Positions 9,462-19,570 are shown, numbered from the stretch's first letter. The stretch is DNA of 64,000 nucleotides from Monoplex corrugatus (GCA_030674185.1 CM060312.1:76670354-76734353), one strand, 5' to 3'. Translations and numbers: made by a program. Notes: a model not told the origin generated them from the letters alone.

Positions 9462-12400
9462 GCAGAGAGAGAGGGGGGAGAGAAGAAAGAGAGAGAAGGA
9501 TCCCCCCCCCCAAAAAAAAAAAAAAAAAAAAAAAAAAAAGCAAAAAACTAAAACAAAGATGAAAACATTATTTTCATTTTTGAAAAGTCTACATTGTCAA
9601 AACAGTTGAAAGCAGACGATGGAACGTTCTTTTTTCTGTTGGGTGTTTTTTTTTTTAAGCGTTCCAGCTATTTTCGTATGCGTATATATATATGTACGTT
9701 GCCTTGCCCACATTGCGAAGGCGGTAATACCACACAGCCTTCGTACCCCACCTTCGGAAGGTGTGCATGCAGGATGTTTCCATGTTTCTATATATGCCAC
9801 AGGCCATTGACAAGAATTAAGGGATCTTTCAAGTTAATATACATATTTGATGTTCTGCGTGCATATACACACGAATGAGGTTGAAGCACTAGCAGGTCTG
9901 CACACATGTTGACCTGGGAATTCGGGGAAAAAATCAACCACCCGGTATCCACCACGCAGGACGTACCCATCATCATCATCATCAAGTGCCCTGCCGCATG
10001 GCGTTGGCGATCATGGCCCTCAGTATGTATCTATCCCTTGTTGCCGCAAGCACATCTTCCACCCTCTCTGTCCTCAGCCGCTTTGCAAGTCCGTCCAATA
10101 TTTTTTTCCCTGGGTCTACCTGGTGCTGTCTTTTCCTCCAGCTTTCCTGTTGTGATCAGGTGCTCTAAATCCCCTTTCCTCATAAAATGGCCTATAAATG
10201 TTGCCTGTCTTTTCCTAATCTTTCTTACGAATGATCTACTTGTGTCTGCCTCCATCAAGACCGTCTCGTTTGTTTTCTTTGCTGTCCATGGAATTCTCAA
10301 CATTCTTCTTAGAAACCACATCTCAGCGGCCACCAGGAAGTACCCAGGCAGGGCCAAACTCAAGATCTTCAAGGTGGAAGTTTGAAGTCATATCCCCCCC
10401 CCCCCCCCACCCTCTTTTACTACGCCTGTCGTGGAATTTAGTGTTTGGATATCAACCAAAGGACATAACTCTTGAGAGTCACGTAGGAATTTTCTCCCAT
10501 GTTGTGAAACTTCTCAAATCTAACATAGTCTGCGCTACCCATTCAGCTAGTGTTCTTTAGTGTTTAGAGTTTGTTTATCCCTTCGACTCCCGCATCTTGT
10601 CCACCAGCAGCCTGCATTATCAGCCATGCCATCAAAGCAAATCATAACCCTTTGACTCCCTTACCCTATCCACTAGTTTCCTGCAGGAAGCTGGTAGACA
10701 CGATGAGGGAGTCAAAGGGTTAAGGTTTTGCAGTTGGTGGATAGGGTACGGGAGTCAAATGGGTTAAATTAAGACGGGTTCATCATACTCAGACAATTCC
10801 ATATGCACTCCATCAAAATCTGCAAGCAATTATCCAGCAGATTCCCTGGGCCTGCGCAAAACCCTGTGCACTGGGAAGATCTTGCAATGAGAAGGGGCGG
10901 AGAGGAGGGCGTTGGAGACGACACCTATGAAAATACTCAGTTGACACCATCAGAATGATGGAAACATTTAATTAAGATGGGCAGCAAACAGGCCAGTTTT
11001 TAATGTTGCTGGGTGTAACTTAATTCAAGAGACCAGATCTTGAGTCCAGACTACATCAAAAGAACCATCAGCCTGCGGAAAAAATACCTGTTTTATATAA
11101 ACATAAATATGTAAGTAAATAAATATATAGGCCCCTACATGTATACACAGAAGAGAGAGATGGATAGATAGATAGACAGACAGATAGACAGATAGATAGA
11201 TAGATAGATAGATAAGATAGGTAGGTAGGTAGATATAGATAAAGATATAGAATTGTGTACGTGTCTGTGTCTGTCTGTGTGTGTGTGTTAAAAGTCACAA
11301 CTGGTCAAGCTCTCGTAAAACAACTGTCATTATGGCGTGAACTCTTCAGTGTACCAACTCTTCGATGTAAATATGCAAATTGGTCCAGAACAATATTAAC
11401 GCCCCACAGAAGCTCTGTCGTGATAGCTTTCAGCAAGGCCAATCTTATTCTATTCAGTCATTCCAGTCTTGTCAAGTGATTCCGGCATGTTCATATAAGA
11501 AAATGCCTTTCACCAAGACTGAGTCCATGTAAAGATTGTCAGGTGATACTGAGGTCATAGGGGAGTAAAGTGACAGACTTCTCAACTTTTCATATTGTCA
11601 GGTGATTTTGAGGTCGTAGGAGAGTCAAGTGACAGAGACTTCTCAACTTTTTTTGAAATTGTCAGGTGATAGGCCTACTGAGGTCGTAGGAGAATCAAGT
11701 GACAGAGACTTCTCAACTTTTTCAGATGGTCAGGTGATTTTGAGGTCGTAGGAGAATCAAGTGACAGAGACTTCTCAACTTTTTTTTTAAATTGTCAGGT
11801 GATACTGAGGTCGTAGGGGAGTCAAATGACAGAGGCTTCTCAACTTTTCTTTGGGCTTTTCTGCTTTGCCAGCCCCAGTCCTAAATAGGGTAAGCGATGC
11901 AAACACAGCAAGGTGGGCGTCAGGGTGGACATGCAGCTAAAGTCATTAAAATTGTCCCAGATTTTATAGCCCTCCATGCTCTGATCACGTAGTGTCCTCA
12001 GTTTTAGTTCCTCTAATGCTTCCATACCTGACGTGAAATTCAGACTGGGGTCTTTGGTGTCATTGGTTTACAGGGGCTTTGGTTAGTGAGTCAGACCGAA
12101 GCTTTTTGTTAACCCTTTGACGCCCGCATCCTGCCCACCAGCATCCTTCATTGTCAACCATGTTAGCAAAGCAAAACCTAACCTTTTGATGCCCTCACCC
12201 TATCCACCAGCTTCCTACAGGAAGCTAGTGGATAGGCTGAGGGCATCAAAGAGTTAAGTTTTTGCAGTTGGTAGATAGGGCGCCGAGTCAAGGGTTCAGT
12301 TGAGCAGTCGCTTGCTAGACTGCCGTATAAATTGGTATGTCATCGTGAGTCTTAGAACAGCAGGCAAGGCTACCTGGTATGCCTATATGTGACGATGTGA

Positions 12401-12828
12401 CCATATGATCAATTATTGGTTTGTGCCTGGGGATTAGTCCATTTCTCTGGAGTAGGCCTACCGTATTTAACAATGTCACATGTGTGAATTCTCTTAAAAA
12501 ACTTCCCACTTGCTTCACATTAGTTGAAATTAAGTAGCCTATATGTCAGGCAAAGTGTGTGTATATTTAACATGACAGAAGTAAACAAGTATGCAAGCAA
12601 ATGCGCGCGCAGCTCCACAGACACACACAACAACACACACACAACACACACCCCACACACACACACACAAACCCACTTGCACACACACATTGGAAATCTT
12701 CACAGCCACCTTCACACACACACACACATACACACGACACACACACACACACACACACACACACAACACACACACATACACACACACGCGCACACACACA
12801 CAACACACACACTTACACACACACTTAC

Positions 12829-12863
<35 letters not shown>

Positions 12864-12930
12864 ACACACACATACACACACATGCACACACACAAACACA
12901 CACATCACACAAACACACACAACACACACA

Positions 12931-12979
<49 letters not shown>

Positions 12980-13756
12980 CCAGAAGTTTTCTTCAGGACT
13001 TGATTCTGTTGGTAGCTTACGTGCACTTTTAACTTCAATGTCTTGAAATCCAAAACAGGCGCGACCGCCCGCGTTTACATGTATGCAAACAGAAGAAGAA
13101 AAAAAACCGCGAAAAATGAATAAGAACGCGTATTTAATACAACCAGACAAGACAGGAGCAAATTTTCGGCGTACTGGCCTTTGTCAAGCATAAAGTAAGA
13201 TCACGAAGGAATAAATACCAAATACAACAATTAGGAGATAAAGACTGAAACTTCCCTGCTGCTTCGTCCAGAGGAAGAAAATCCCACAGGACGAAGCAGC
13301 AGGGAAGTTTCAGTCTTTTTCTCTTAATGTTTGTAGCCTATTTGGTGTTTGTTCGTTTGTGATCTTACGTCTACGCTTGACAAAGGCCAGTAGGCCGAAA
13401 ATTTGCACCTGTCTTGTCTGGTTGTATTAAATAAACGTTCTGATTCTATTTTCGTGCTTTTTTGTTTTGTTTTGTTTGTTTGTTTGTTTATTTATTTGTT
13501 TGTTTGTTTGGTTCCTTCATAATCTTGAAAAGGAGATAGGTTAATTCGGCTTACTGGGCTTGAAATCCGTCCAATCGGACAAAGCAATTCGTCTGTCCTC
13601 AAAGGGCACACGTGCAGCCCGAAAGATCAGCCGTATCAGCTCAGCTCGACCCTTGAATGAGAAGGAGGTCAGCCTGTATTTCCTGCTTGACATCTTGAAC
13701 TGAATTTCCGGTAACAAGTATTCTGGCAGAAAGATGTGCGTCGTATCGTGGCGGTT
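8918..13756 (-). CDS. Sigma-class-like glutathione S-transferase, first two coding exons (partial gene)
   Basis: Exon 1 is 13756-13555: acceptor CAG at 13759-13757, a 5' UTR stretch, ATG at 13693-13691, 46 codons plus 1 nt, donor GTAAGC. Exon 2 is 9010-8918: acceptor CAG at 9013-9011, 2 nt + 30 codons + 1 nt, donor GTACGG. The phases join. Exon 1 encodes FKGRAELIRLIFRAARVPFE, the thioredoxin-fold start of sigma GSTs and cephalopod S-crystallins. Exon 2 encodes TPNGTLPMLEMDGKKFAGSG, the cis-Pro glutathione-binding stretch, and AITFWAARKFG. Sigma GSTs conjugate glutathione or isomerise prostaglandin H in the cytosol. The catalytic Tyr (LTYF) is replaced by Ser (LTSF), and the usual QSxAI reads GSGAI, so activity is doubtful. 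The helical C-terminal exons are not between 1 and 8900 and should lie left of the window. A non-enzymatic paralogue or early pseudogene is possible. Confidence 0.8.
9144..9540. repeat. Low-complexity block: CT/GT tracts, TTC, (CA)n, poly-A
   Basis: It runs CTCT/CTGT (9144-9312), TTCTTC (9326-9362), TGTC, (CA)n (9391-9460), GA-rich, poly-C and a 29-bp poly-A run to 9539. Frames through it are artefacts. It lies in the GST intron. Confidence 0.95.
9690..9965 (+). repeat. SINE-like repeat family E, copy 1
   Basis: This is homologous to the reverse complements of 18620-18880 and 51560-51770. Shared blocks are GGTGTGCATGC near 9760, TTTCCATGTTTCTATA, AATTAAGGGATCTTTCAAG, TATTTGATGTTCTGCGTG and AGCAGGTCTGCACACATGTT. 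It is immediately followed by an RTE LINE 3' end. Confidence 0.7.
9966..10372 (-). mobile_element. RTE-like LINE 3' end, copy 1, (TGA)n tail
   Basis: The minus strand encodes the RT C-terminus: EMWFLRRMLRIPWTAKKTNE, TFIGHFMRKGDLEHLITTGK and PGRPREK, then frameshifted to AMIANAMRQGT. Short TGA repeats (ATCATCATCATC on +, 9969-9984) end it. The same 3' end recurs at 16730, 19195, 20868 and 34500. It is 5'-truncated at about 10372. Confidence 0.88.
10450..10541. repeat. Half copy of the 1837 foldback element
   Basis: It matches one arm of 1837-1980: AAAGGACATAACTCTTGAGAG, TCTCCCATGTTGTG and CTTCTCAAATCTAACA. It stops near the centre. Confidence 0.75.
10576..10768. mobile_element. TTAA palindromic MITE, nested full copy
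   Basis: The outer left arm (CTTCGACTCCCGCATC...TCAAAGCAAA) is followed by an inner palindrome centred on CCTGCAGG at about 10683. The outer right arm then ends GGGAGTCAAATGGGTTAA. Confidence 0.85.
10770..11080 (+). repeat. Dispersed repeat family C, copy 1
   Basis: It is homologous to 36535-36810 over about 280 bp. Shared blocks are ACAATTCCATATGC, CTGCGCAAAACCCTGTG, CAGAATGATGGAAACAT, AAGATGGGCAGCAA and CAGATCTTGAGTCC. I see no coding; it is probably a SINE or LINE 3' fragment. Confidence 0.7.
11159..11250. repeat. (GATA)n / (GGTA)n array
   Basis: This is a tetranucleotide array. Confidence 0.9.
11520..11850 (+). repeat. Five-copy tandem array of about 60-68 bp, family D segment
   Basis: Each unit reads TTGTCAGGTGATnnTGAGGTC, then TAGGrGArTCAAGTGACAGA and CTTCTCAACTTTT, with unit starts near 11536, 11596, 11656, 11727 and 11792. 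The segment also occurs singly in the dispersed family D copy at 54865-54930 (GGTGGCAGAGACCTCAACTT), so the array arose by amplifying part of that repeat. The third unit alone carries the TAGGCCTA insertion (11670). Confidence 0.85.
11851..12110. other. Unannotated, probably remainder of family D repeat
   Basis: It continues the array sequence (TTTGCCAGCCCCAGTCCT) without a supported gene. Confidence 0.4.
12111..12300. mobile_element. TTAA palindromic MITE, nested copy with symmetric arm changes
   Basis: The outer long-type arm (CATCCTTCATTGTCAACCATG and GCAAAGCAAAACC) is followed by an inner palindrome (GATGCCCTCACCC ... GGCTGAGGGCATC), then the outer short-type arm TTTTTGCAGTTGGTAGATAG. 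The ACTCCC to ATGCCC change is present on both inner arms. Confidence 0.85.
12615..12980. repeat. Long imperfect (CA)n array
   Basis: About 365 bp of CA with AACAC and ATACAC interruptions. Long frames on both strands here are repeat artefacts. Confidence 0.97.
13118..13448. repeat. Head-to-head inverted pair of repeat family F
   Basis: The right copy (13289-13448, +) reads GACGAAGCAGCAGGGAAGTT, GACAAAGGCCAGTAGGCCGA and GTCTTGTCTGGTTGTATTAA. The left copy (13118-13269) is its reverse complement, and about 19 bp separate the CGTCC/GGACG ends. Single + copies are at 30835 and 53277. The pair can form a hairpin with arms of about 150 bp. It lies about 100 bp downstream of GST exon 1, in its intron. 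Confidence 0.85.
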
Positions 13757-13925
13757 CTGAAAACAAAAACAACAAAGCCAATTTTTGAATGGTTAGTCTT
13801 TTATTTACCATATTTTAAAACACGCTGAAAATATCACGAAGGCGTACTCTTTATATCATCACATGTTTTATATCTTACTTTTGGATTAAGTGTGTTTAAA
13901 TCGTTGTTCATTTTTGTGAAATTAA

Positions 13926-14010
13926 AAGAAGAGAGAGAGTGAGACAGACAGACAGACAGAGACAGAGAGAGCGAGAGACAGAGAGCGCGAGAGACAGAGA
14001 GAACAAAAAC
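13926..14010. repeat. (GA)n/(GACA)n low complexity
   Basis: A purine-rich tract, upstream of GST exon 1 with respect to its transcription. Confidence 0.9.
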
Positions 14011-14149
14011 TGCAATGGATTCAAACGTGGAATATCATGGGTAGGACATGCAGAGGAATGAACCTGACAGGCAGCCGGCAAAACTGAATAATAAAACCCT
14101 TAAGCAAAAAGATGTTCATGGTATTCTCTCGTATACCTAGACGTTTACA

Positions 14150-14297
14150 TCGCTCCCTCTCTGTCTTTTTGTCTCTCTGTCTTTAGGTTTCTCTCTCTAT
14201 CTCTCTATCTCTATCTGTCTGTCTGTCTGTCTGTGTGTGTGTCTCTCTCTCTGTCTCTCTGTCTTTCTCTGTCTGTCTGTCTCTCTCACATTGTTGC

Positions 14298-14366
<69 letters not shown>

Positions 14367-14368
14367 GT
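14150..14368. repeat. (CT)n/(TGTC)n low complexity
   Basis: A pyrimidine-rich tract with a pure (CT) run of about 54 bp at 14302-14355. Confidence 0.95.
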
Positions 14369-15342
14369 TCACAGGTAGTCGACACCTTCACGAGTGAAAG
14401 TACTCTTCAAACCTGGTAATAAAAGACGGAGAATGATTACCGAAACAGAATAAATGCACCGTTTTGTTCGCATGTGGATCTGCCACAAAGAACCCTCTCA
14501 AATGATCGACGTATTCACGGAATAGCCTTACCAAGATACATGTATAAGTTCCTTTTGACCAACAGCCGCAAGTTGTGTGAAGAATAACAACCAAATCATT
14601 AATATATAGGCCCTACCCCAGCCTGTGTGCACGACTGGCCGTTCGGAGAGTTTTGCTCTGCCAAAATCATGATTAAATATGGTTCTATAGAAATGGCCAA
14701 CTTTCCATCCCAACCTTCTTTGATTCCTCGAGGCACCGATAAGCGTTCGTGTATTCACAAACCCGCTCCAATTTTCTTTCAGGAATCAATACCTACCCGA
14801 TCATTTCAATAACCAAGCTAATGTGCCGTGTGTATACGTAAAATCTCGGGTTTTTTGGTGTTTTTTTTGGGGGGTGGGGGTGGGGGGGTGGTGGGGAGGT
14901 GGTGGTGGTATGCAAACAATGTATTGCTCCCTAGCAGTGTTCAAGGTTTGGGAGACCATTACAGACCTCGCGTCTCTTCCTGGAGACCTTTCAGCTCTTC
15001 TCTTGGTGACTGTGCCTTTCGTGTCGCCGTCTGAAGGATTTCTTCTAAGTGTAAAGGACATGCCGCTTTCGTGTGTTCTCGTGTATGCCTACATGCACGC
15101 ATACGACAACGCCCATACAATCAATGGCTCAACTTGACAAGCCTGGCATTAAGCTAAGATGGTCAAGCCATTTTTATTGTTCCTATTGCTTATAGCAGCA
15201 CATTTGGACCGTTTGGATATTTGGGGCGTATTGTGATGTTAACTAAGACCCACCGTTTCAACTTGACAACCACGACTGCATCTACAGAATGATATCAGCT
15301 TACTGACTGTGAAATTTCTGTAATATAAGTAAGAACCTTCTT
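14369..15342. other. Unannotated; G-rich tract inside
   Basis: I see no supported gene. A G/T-rich run (14866-14910) could form G-rich structure on the + strand. The approximate region is where 5' UTR/promoter sequence of the minus-strand GST could lie, but I cannot define an exon. Confidence 0.35.
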
Positions 15343-15712
15343 TTAACCCTTTCACTCCCGCGCTCTATCCACCAACTGCAAAAACTTAACCCTTAGACTC
15401 CTTCACCCTATCCGCCAACTACAAAAACTTAACCCTTAGACTCCCTCACCCTATCCGCCAACTACAAAAACTTAACCCTTAGACTCCCTCACCCTATCCA
15501 CCAACTGCAAAAACTTAACCCTTAGACTCCCTCACCCTATCCACCAACTGCAAAAACTTAATCCTTTGACTCCCTCACCCTATCCACCAACTGCAAAATC
15601 TTAATCCTTAGACTCCCTCACCCTATCCACCAGCTTCCTGCAGGATAGGCTGAGAGAGCCAAAGAGCTATGTTTTTGCAGTTGGTGGATAGGGTGCGAGA
15701 GTCACAGGGTTA
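15343..15712. repeat. TTAA palindromic MITE with six-copy exact 43-bp tandem array
   Basis: TTAA occurs at 15343, 15386, 15429, 15472, 15515, 15558 and 15601, a period of exactly 43 bp. Each unit is TTAACCCTTAGACTCCCTC, ACCCTATCCACCAACTGC and AAAAAC, i.e. one short-type outer arm. The array leads into a damaged palindrome (CTTCCTGCAGGATAGG) and an outer right arm ending CAGGGTTAA. Confidence 0.9.
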
Positions 15713-15984
15713 ATGTCAGGGAGACTGTTCGTAAAATGTTGAGGAGAAATAAACATTTAATTTAGACAAACCGCATACAGGTAAGTAGGCCTATACTCTG
15801 TACTAGTAAAAATTGCATTTTAATACAAGTCTGCATGACTGGAATCAGGCACGAATTTAACAAAGAAACGAACCAACTAATCAACTAACTAAATAAACAA
15901 ATAAATTCCTTTCGGGGGTAGGCCTACGACAAACAATGCTGTTGTCAAAGGTAAATCTGAAACTAGATTTACAAATTACTAACA

Positions 15985-16160
15985 CACAAAAGTCACGCGC
16001 ACGCACGCACAACACACACACACACGCACAAGCATGCACGCACTACACACACACGGACACACACACACACACGCACACACACACTCACTCACTCACGCGC
16101 ACACACACACACACACACGCAAACACACGCGCGCACGCGCACATACACACAAACACACAT
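15985..16160. repeat. (CA)n with CGCA interruptions
   Basis: A dinucleotide array. Confidence 0.95.
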
Positions 16161-16164
16161 GACT

Positions 16165-16725
16165 GTTTAGCCAGTGGTGATGCATTGTTGTTGTGGGTCC
16201 CATCCAGCACCCTTGAGCGTTTTCTTGTTAACTTTGTTACCATTCGGTGTACGACAAACAACGCAGGTGTCAAAGCCGAGTCTGAGATCAGGTTTACAAA
16301 GTAGGCCTACTAATGCACGAAAATATATGACAGTAACTTGGGTCCACACCAAGTCAAAGGCTATTATCATATAATAAGGCAGATGACCGCCTCGTTTAAA
16401 CCTCTCTCGGGTAGCACTTCTTCAGGTTACAAAGGCAGTTACTTAGGCCCTATTGTCCTACACTTCTCGACACAATGACTGCTGACAGCAGTTCACAGCT
16501 TGTCTCAGCACTGATCCTGACAATAATGCGGCGCCCTAATTATCACTATCGACATTACAGGATCCACGATCGGGTTTCCCGGTACGTATTCATTCAGGAG
16601 TTACAGTTCTTGGGGGTTAACACAGGGGTAGATTATAGTCTCAGTAGGAGGAGGGATGGGGGGGGGGGAAGTGTTCTAAGAAATATAAGGGGATCAGGGG
16701 TATGAGCACCCGGAGAAAAATTTTG
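16165..16725. other. Unannotated
   Basis: I see no gene. It contains TAGGCCTA at 16302 and TAGGCCCTA at 16444, and a G-run at 16658. Confidence 0.4.
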
Positions 16726-16729
16726 TTCT

Positions 16730-16731
16730 TC

Positions 16732-16770
<39 letters not shown>

Positions 16771-17274
16771 GTCATCATCATCATCATGTGCCCTGCCGCA
16801 TGGCGTTGGTGATCATGGCCCTCCATACGAATCTATCCCTTATCGCTGGAAGTACATCTCCCACCCTCTCTGTCCTCAGCCGCCCTGCAAGTCCGTCCAA
16901 TATTTTCTCCCTGGGTCTACATGGTGTTCTCTTTCTCTCCAGTTTTCCTGTTGTGACCAGGTGCTGTAATTCCCATTTCCTCACAAAATGACCTATAGCC
17001 TAGATGTTGTTTGTCTTTTCCTAATCTTCTTTATTTATGATCTACTTGTGTCTGCCTCCTCCAAGACTGTCTCGTTTGTTGTCTTTGCTGTCCATGGAAC
17101 TCTCAACATTCTTCTTAAAAACCACATTTCAGTTGCCTCAGTTTTGTTCTGACTTTGCATGTTGACTGTCCACGCCTCACAACCGTACAACAGTATCGGT
17201 TCTATATAACATTCAAGAACTCTCTTCTTGATGTTAATTGATAGGCATTTGTTGGTAAGAACGCTTTTCAATGT
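16730..17274 (-). mobile_element. RTE-like LINE 3' end, copy 2, long (TGA)n tail
   Basis: A (TCA)n run (16734-16787 on +) is the element tail. The minus strand then encodes AMITNAMRQGT, RLRTERVGDVLPAIRDRF, HLVTTGKLERKRTPCRPREK, EMWFLRRMLRVPWTAK, YGCEAWTVNMQSQNK and LTNKCLSINIKKRVLECYIE. It is 5'-truncated at about 17271, exactly where the neighbouring LINE's tail begins. Confidence 0.9.
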
Positions 17275-18100
17275 TCAAGATTCAAGATTCAAGATTCAAG
17301 ATCACTTTAATGTCTCTTTAGAGAAATTCAGTACATGTTCAGCGTAAAATTCTGCAATAGACAAACAATTACATAACTCCCGCTCTCTCACACTCCTTTA
17401 GTCACTCACACTCCAATCTTGTTCAGATACTCAACTGACCTATTTACAAAAGACATTCTTGCTCTGTTGGTGGAACATTTCAGAGTTCTGTACCTTTTTG
17501 ATGATGGCAAGAGCTCATAATGCTTAGCTAGCACGTGAGTGGATTCACCTAAGATCATTCTCGCCTTGCTCACAATACGACACTCATATAGTTCATTAAT
17601 GCTCCTCTGTTGTACTCCCACTACTTTGCCACTCACCTTCACCACCCTGTCCAACACTCTCTTATTCTTCACACTCAGACCAGCAAACCAGCACAAAAAT
17701 CCAAAAGTTAAGACAGATTCAATAAAACAACGATAGAAATTACCAAGAATGGACTCATTCATACGCAGAGACCTAAGTTTTTGAAGACAGAAAAGGCGTG
17801 ACTGACATTTTTTGTGTATTATTTGCGTGTTTGTATCACGTCGTAACCTCCGTCGTACACCCCCTCGGTGGCCAGGCCGTCTGCGTTTCTTCCTGCAGCT
17901 GTCACTGTCGTGTTTCTGTCTGGGATCATTTCGGCAGGGAAAGTGTCTATTGCGCGCGGGAGAAAGTTAGCAGAGGACTGGAGCAGCAAGATTGCCTCGC
18001 GCGTGTAGTGTGTGGGCGCAGTATGGCCGCCATGTTGACCGATATTCACAGCTCGCACTTCACATTTTAAAACACAAAATGTCACTGCCACAGAAACTAA
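17275..18100 (-). mobile_element. L2/Rex-like LINE with internal deletion
   Basis: The minus strand holds a tail of ATCTTGAATCTTGAATC repeats (17276-17305). Before that comes an RT C-terminus ending at 17406: SRLFCLQKLRSLRMNES, FIESVLTFGFLCW, GVQQRSINELYECR, ELLPSSKRYRTLKCSTNR and SVEYLNKIGV. Directly upstream, about 17840-17935, a different conserved LINE segment reads KKRRRPGHRGGVRRRLRR, preceded by HYTREAILLLQSSANFLPRA. In related LINEs these are the ORF start, far from the RT end. So the endonuclease and most of RT were deleted, fusing 5' and 3' ends near 17810. Confidence 0.7.
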
Positions 18101-18619
18101 CACGTCTAAAAATATAGCAGTCCGCATCTTGAAAAATTTAGATACCACCATGCACAAGATATACAACACAACCACAATGTAGACACAATATCAAAGCGAA
18201 TTTCTAGGAGCTGCTGAACATGCGTGTACGCCCCATGAGAAGCGCTCACAACATGCTTGTTCAGAAGATTAAGATACAAGCCATTTGATATATACTCTAT
18301 TGATGAAATTACGTAATCTGCATGAACTTTAAAAACACAAATCATATTAGTGTGTCTCACTTGTCTCCTCGACAGTAGTTCAACTCTTGAATGGCTGGCT
18401 GTGATTATGTGCTGTTTGGCTCCGTCTCCAGTTCAGTCACACTGGAGAAGACTGTGTCGCGAAAAATGCCAACCTGGTTCTGTACTAAACAGACCGAGAA
18501 ATTTCAGATTATATTTTCTCTTTTATAGCTCAAGGAGTGTGAGGGGGGGGGAAAGGGGGCGTTTCCGGAAGCCCTATCCACCCCCCGTCCCCCACGATCC
18601 GGTTCTGTAACGTTCGATC
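18101..18619. other. Unannotated; possible LINE 5' UTR
   Basis: No gene is supported. It may be 5' UTR of the LINE ending at 17275. A G-run lies at 18541-18560. Confidence 0.35.
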
Positions 18620-18885
18620 CTATATGTGGGTAATGCCTGGTGGATAAAGGGTGGAGGTCTGCTCTCTCTGGTATAACATTAGAGCAGACTTGCTATGTAA
18701 TGCATAGATTTCCCTTATATGTGTATTATGCACGCAGAAGATCAAACACATGTTTATAAGCCATGTTGGTGTTGGATGGCTTATTGAAACACCAAAACTA
18801 ATTAGCATGCACAAACACCGAAGACGGAGGATGCAGACTGAGCAGCAACATAATGTCTGCACTGTGTAGGCCAGTGTACATACAC
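18620..18885 (-). repeat. SINE-like repeat family E, copy 2
   Basis: It matches the reverse complement of 9690-9965: TTAGCATGCACAAACACCGAA, GATGCAGACTGAGCAGCAAC and TGCCTGGTGGATAAAGGGTGG. Confidence 0.6.
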
Positions 18886-18904
18886 TCATCACTGACTGCG
18901 GAGC

Positions 18905-18995
18905 GCTAAATGATGATGATGATGAGAAAAAGAAGAAGAAGAAGAAAAGAAGAAGAAGAAGAAAAGAAGAAGAAGAAGAAAAGAAGAAGAAGAAC
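18905..18995. repeat. (GAA)n purine array
   Basis: Imperfect GAAGAA repeats begin with a GATGAT run. They give rise to spurious poly-Phe/Ser/Leu frames on the minus strand. Confidence 0.95.
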
Positions 18996-19194
18996 AACAT
19001 CAACAACAACTACAACAACATGAAGAAATAGAAAGAGAGAAAGAAAGAAAATTGATGATAATAACCTCCCATGTCCAGTGCGTAAGGTTGTCACAGAAAC
19101 GGAAGAAACCTTGGAAATTTTGATAGTTGCATAGATCCCCAAGCTGGATTTTGAATGGCAGAAAAGATCATGTGAAGAAGATAGACTAGACTAA

Positions 19195-19570
19195 TCATCA
19201 TCATGTGCCCTGCCGCATTTGGCGATCATGGCCCTCCATACGAATCTATCCCTTGTCGTTGCAAGTACATTTCCCACCCTCTCTGTCCTCAGCCGGCCAC
19301 TCTGGTTCGTCCAATATTTTTTATCTGGATCTACCTGGTAGGCTACTCTCTTTTCCTCCAGCTTTCCTGTTTTGACAAGGTGCTGTAATTTCTCATGCCT
19401 CATAAAATATCATATAAATGTTGCTCGTCTTTTCCTATTTTCTTCATATATATTTATGTTTTTGTTGTGTCTGCCTCCTTCAAGACGGTCTCGTTTGTTT
19501 TCTTTGCTGTCCATGGAACTCTCAACATTCCTCTTAGAAACCACATTTCAGTTGACCTCGAACTTGTTCT
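19195..19570 (-). mobile_element. RTE-like LINE 3' end, copy 3
   Basis: The same 3' end as 9966 and 16730. The minus strand gives RLRTERVGNVLATTRDRF, HEKLQHLVKTGKLEEKR and EMWFLRGMLRVPWTAKK with frameshifts. The tail is short (ATCATCATCATG). It carries a TAGGCTA micro-insertion at 19339 not found in the other copies. Confidence 0.88.

Noticed and set aside
9089..9562. 157-codon Ser/Leu-rich frame and its antisense
   Set aside because: It lies wholly in CT/CA/poly-A low complexity in the GST intron.
12524..13053. Several 120-160 codon frames
   Set aside because: Same cause: (CA)n read in different frames.
18350..18610. 86-codon + ORF
   Set aside because: No homology and no splice context; overlaps likely LINE 5' sequence.
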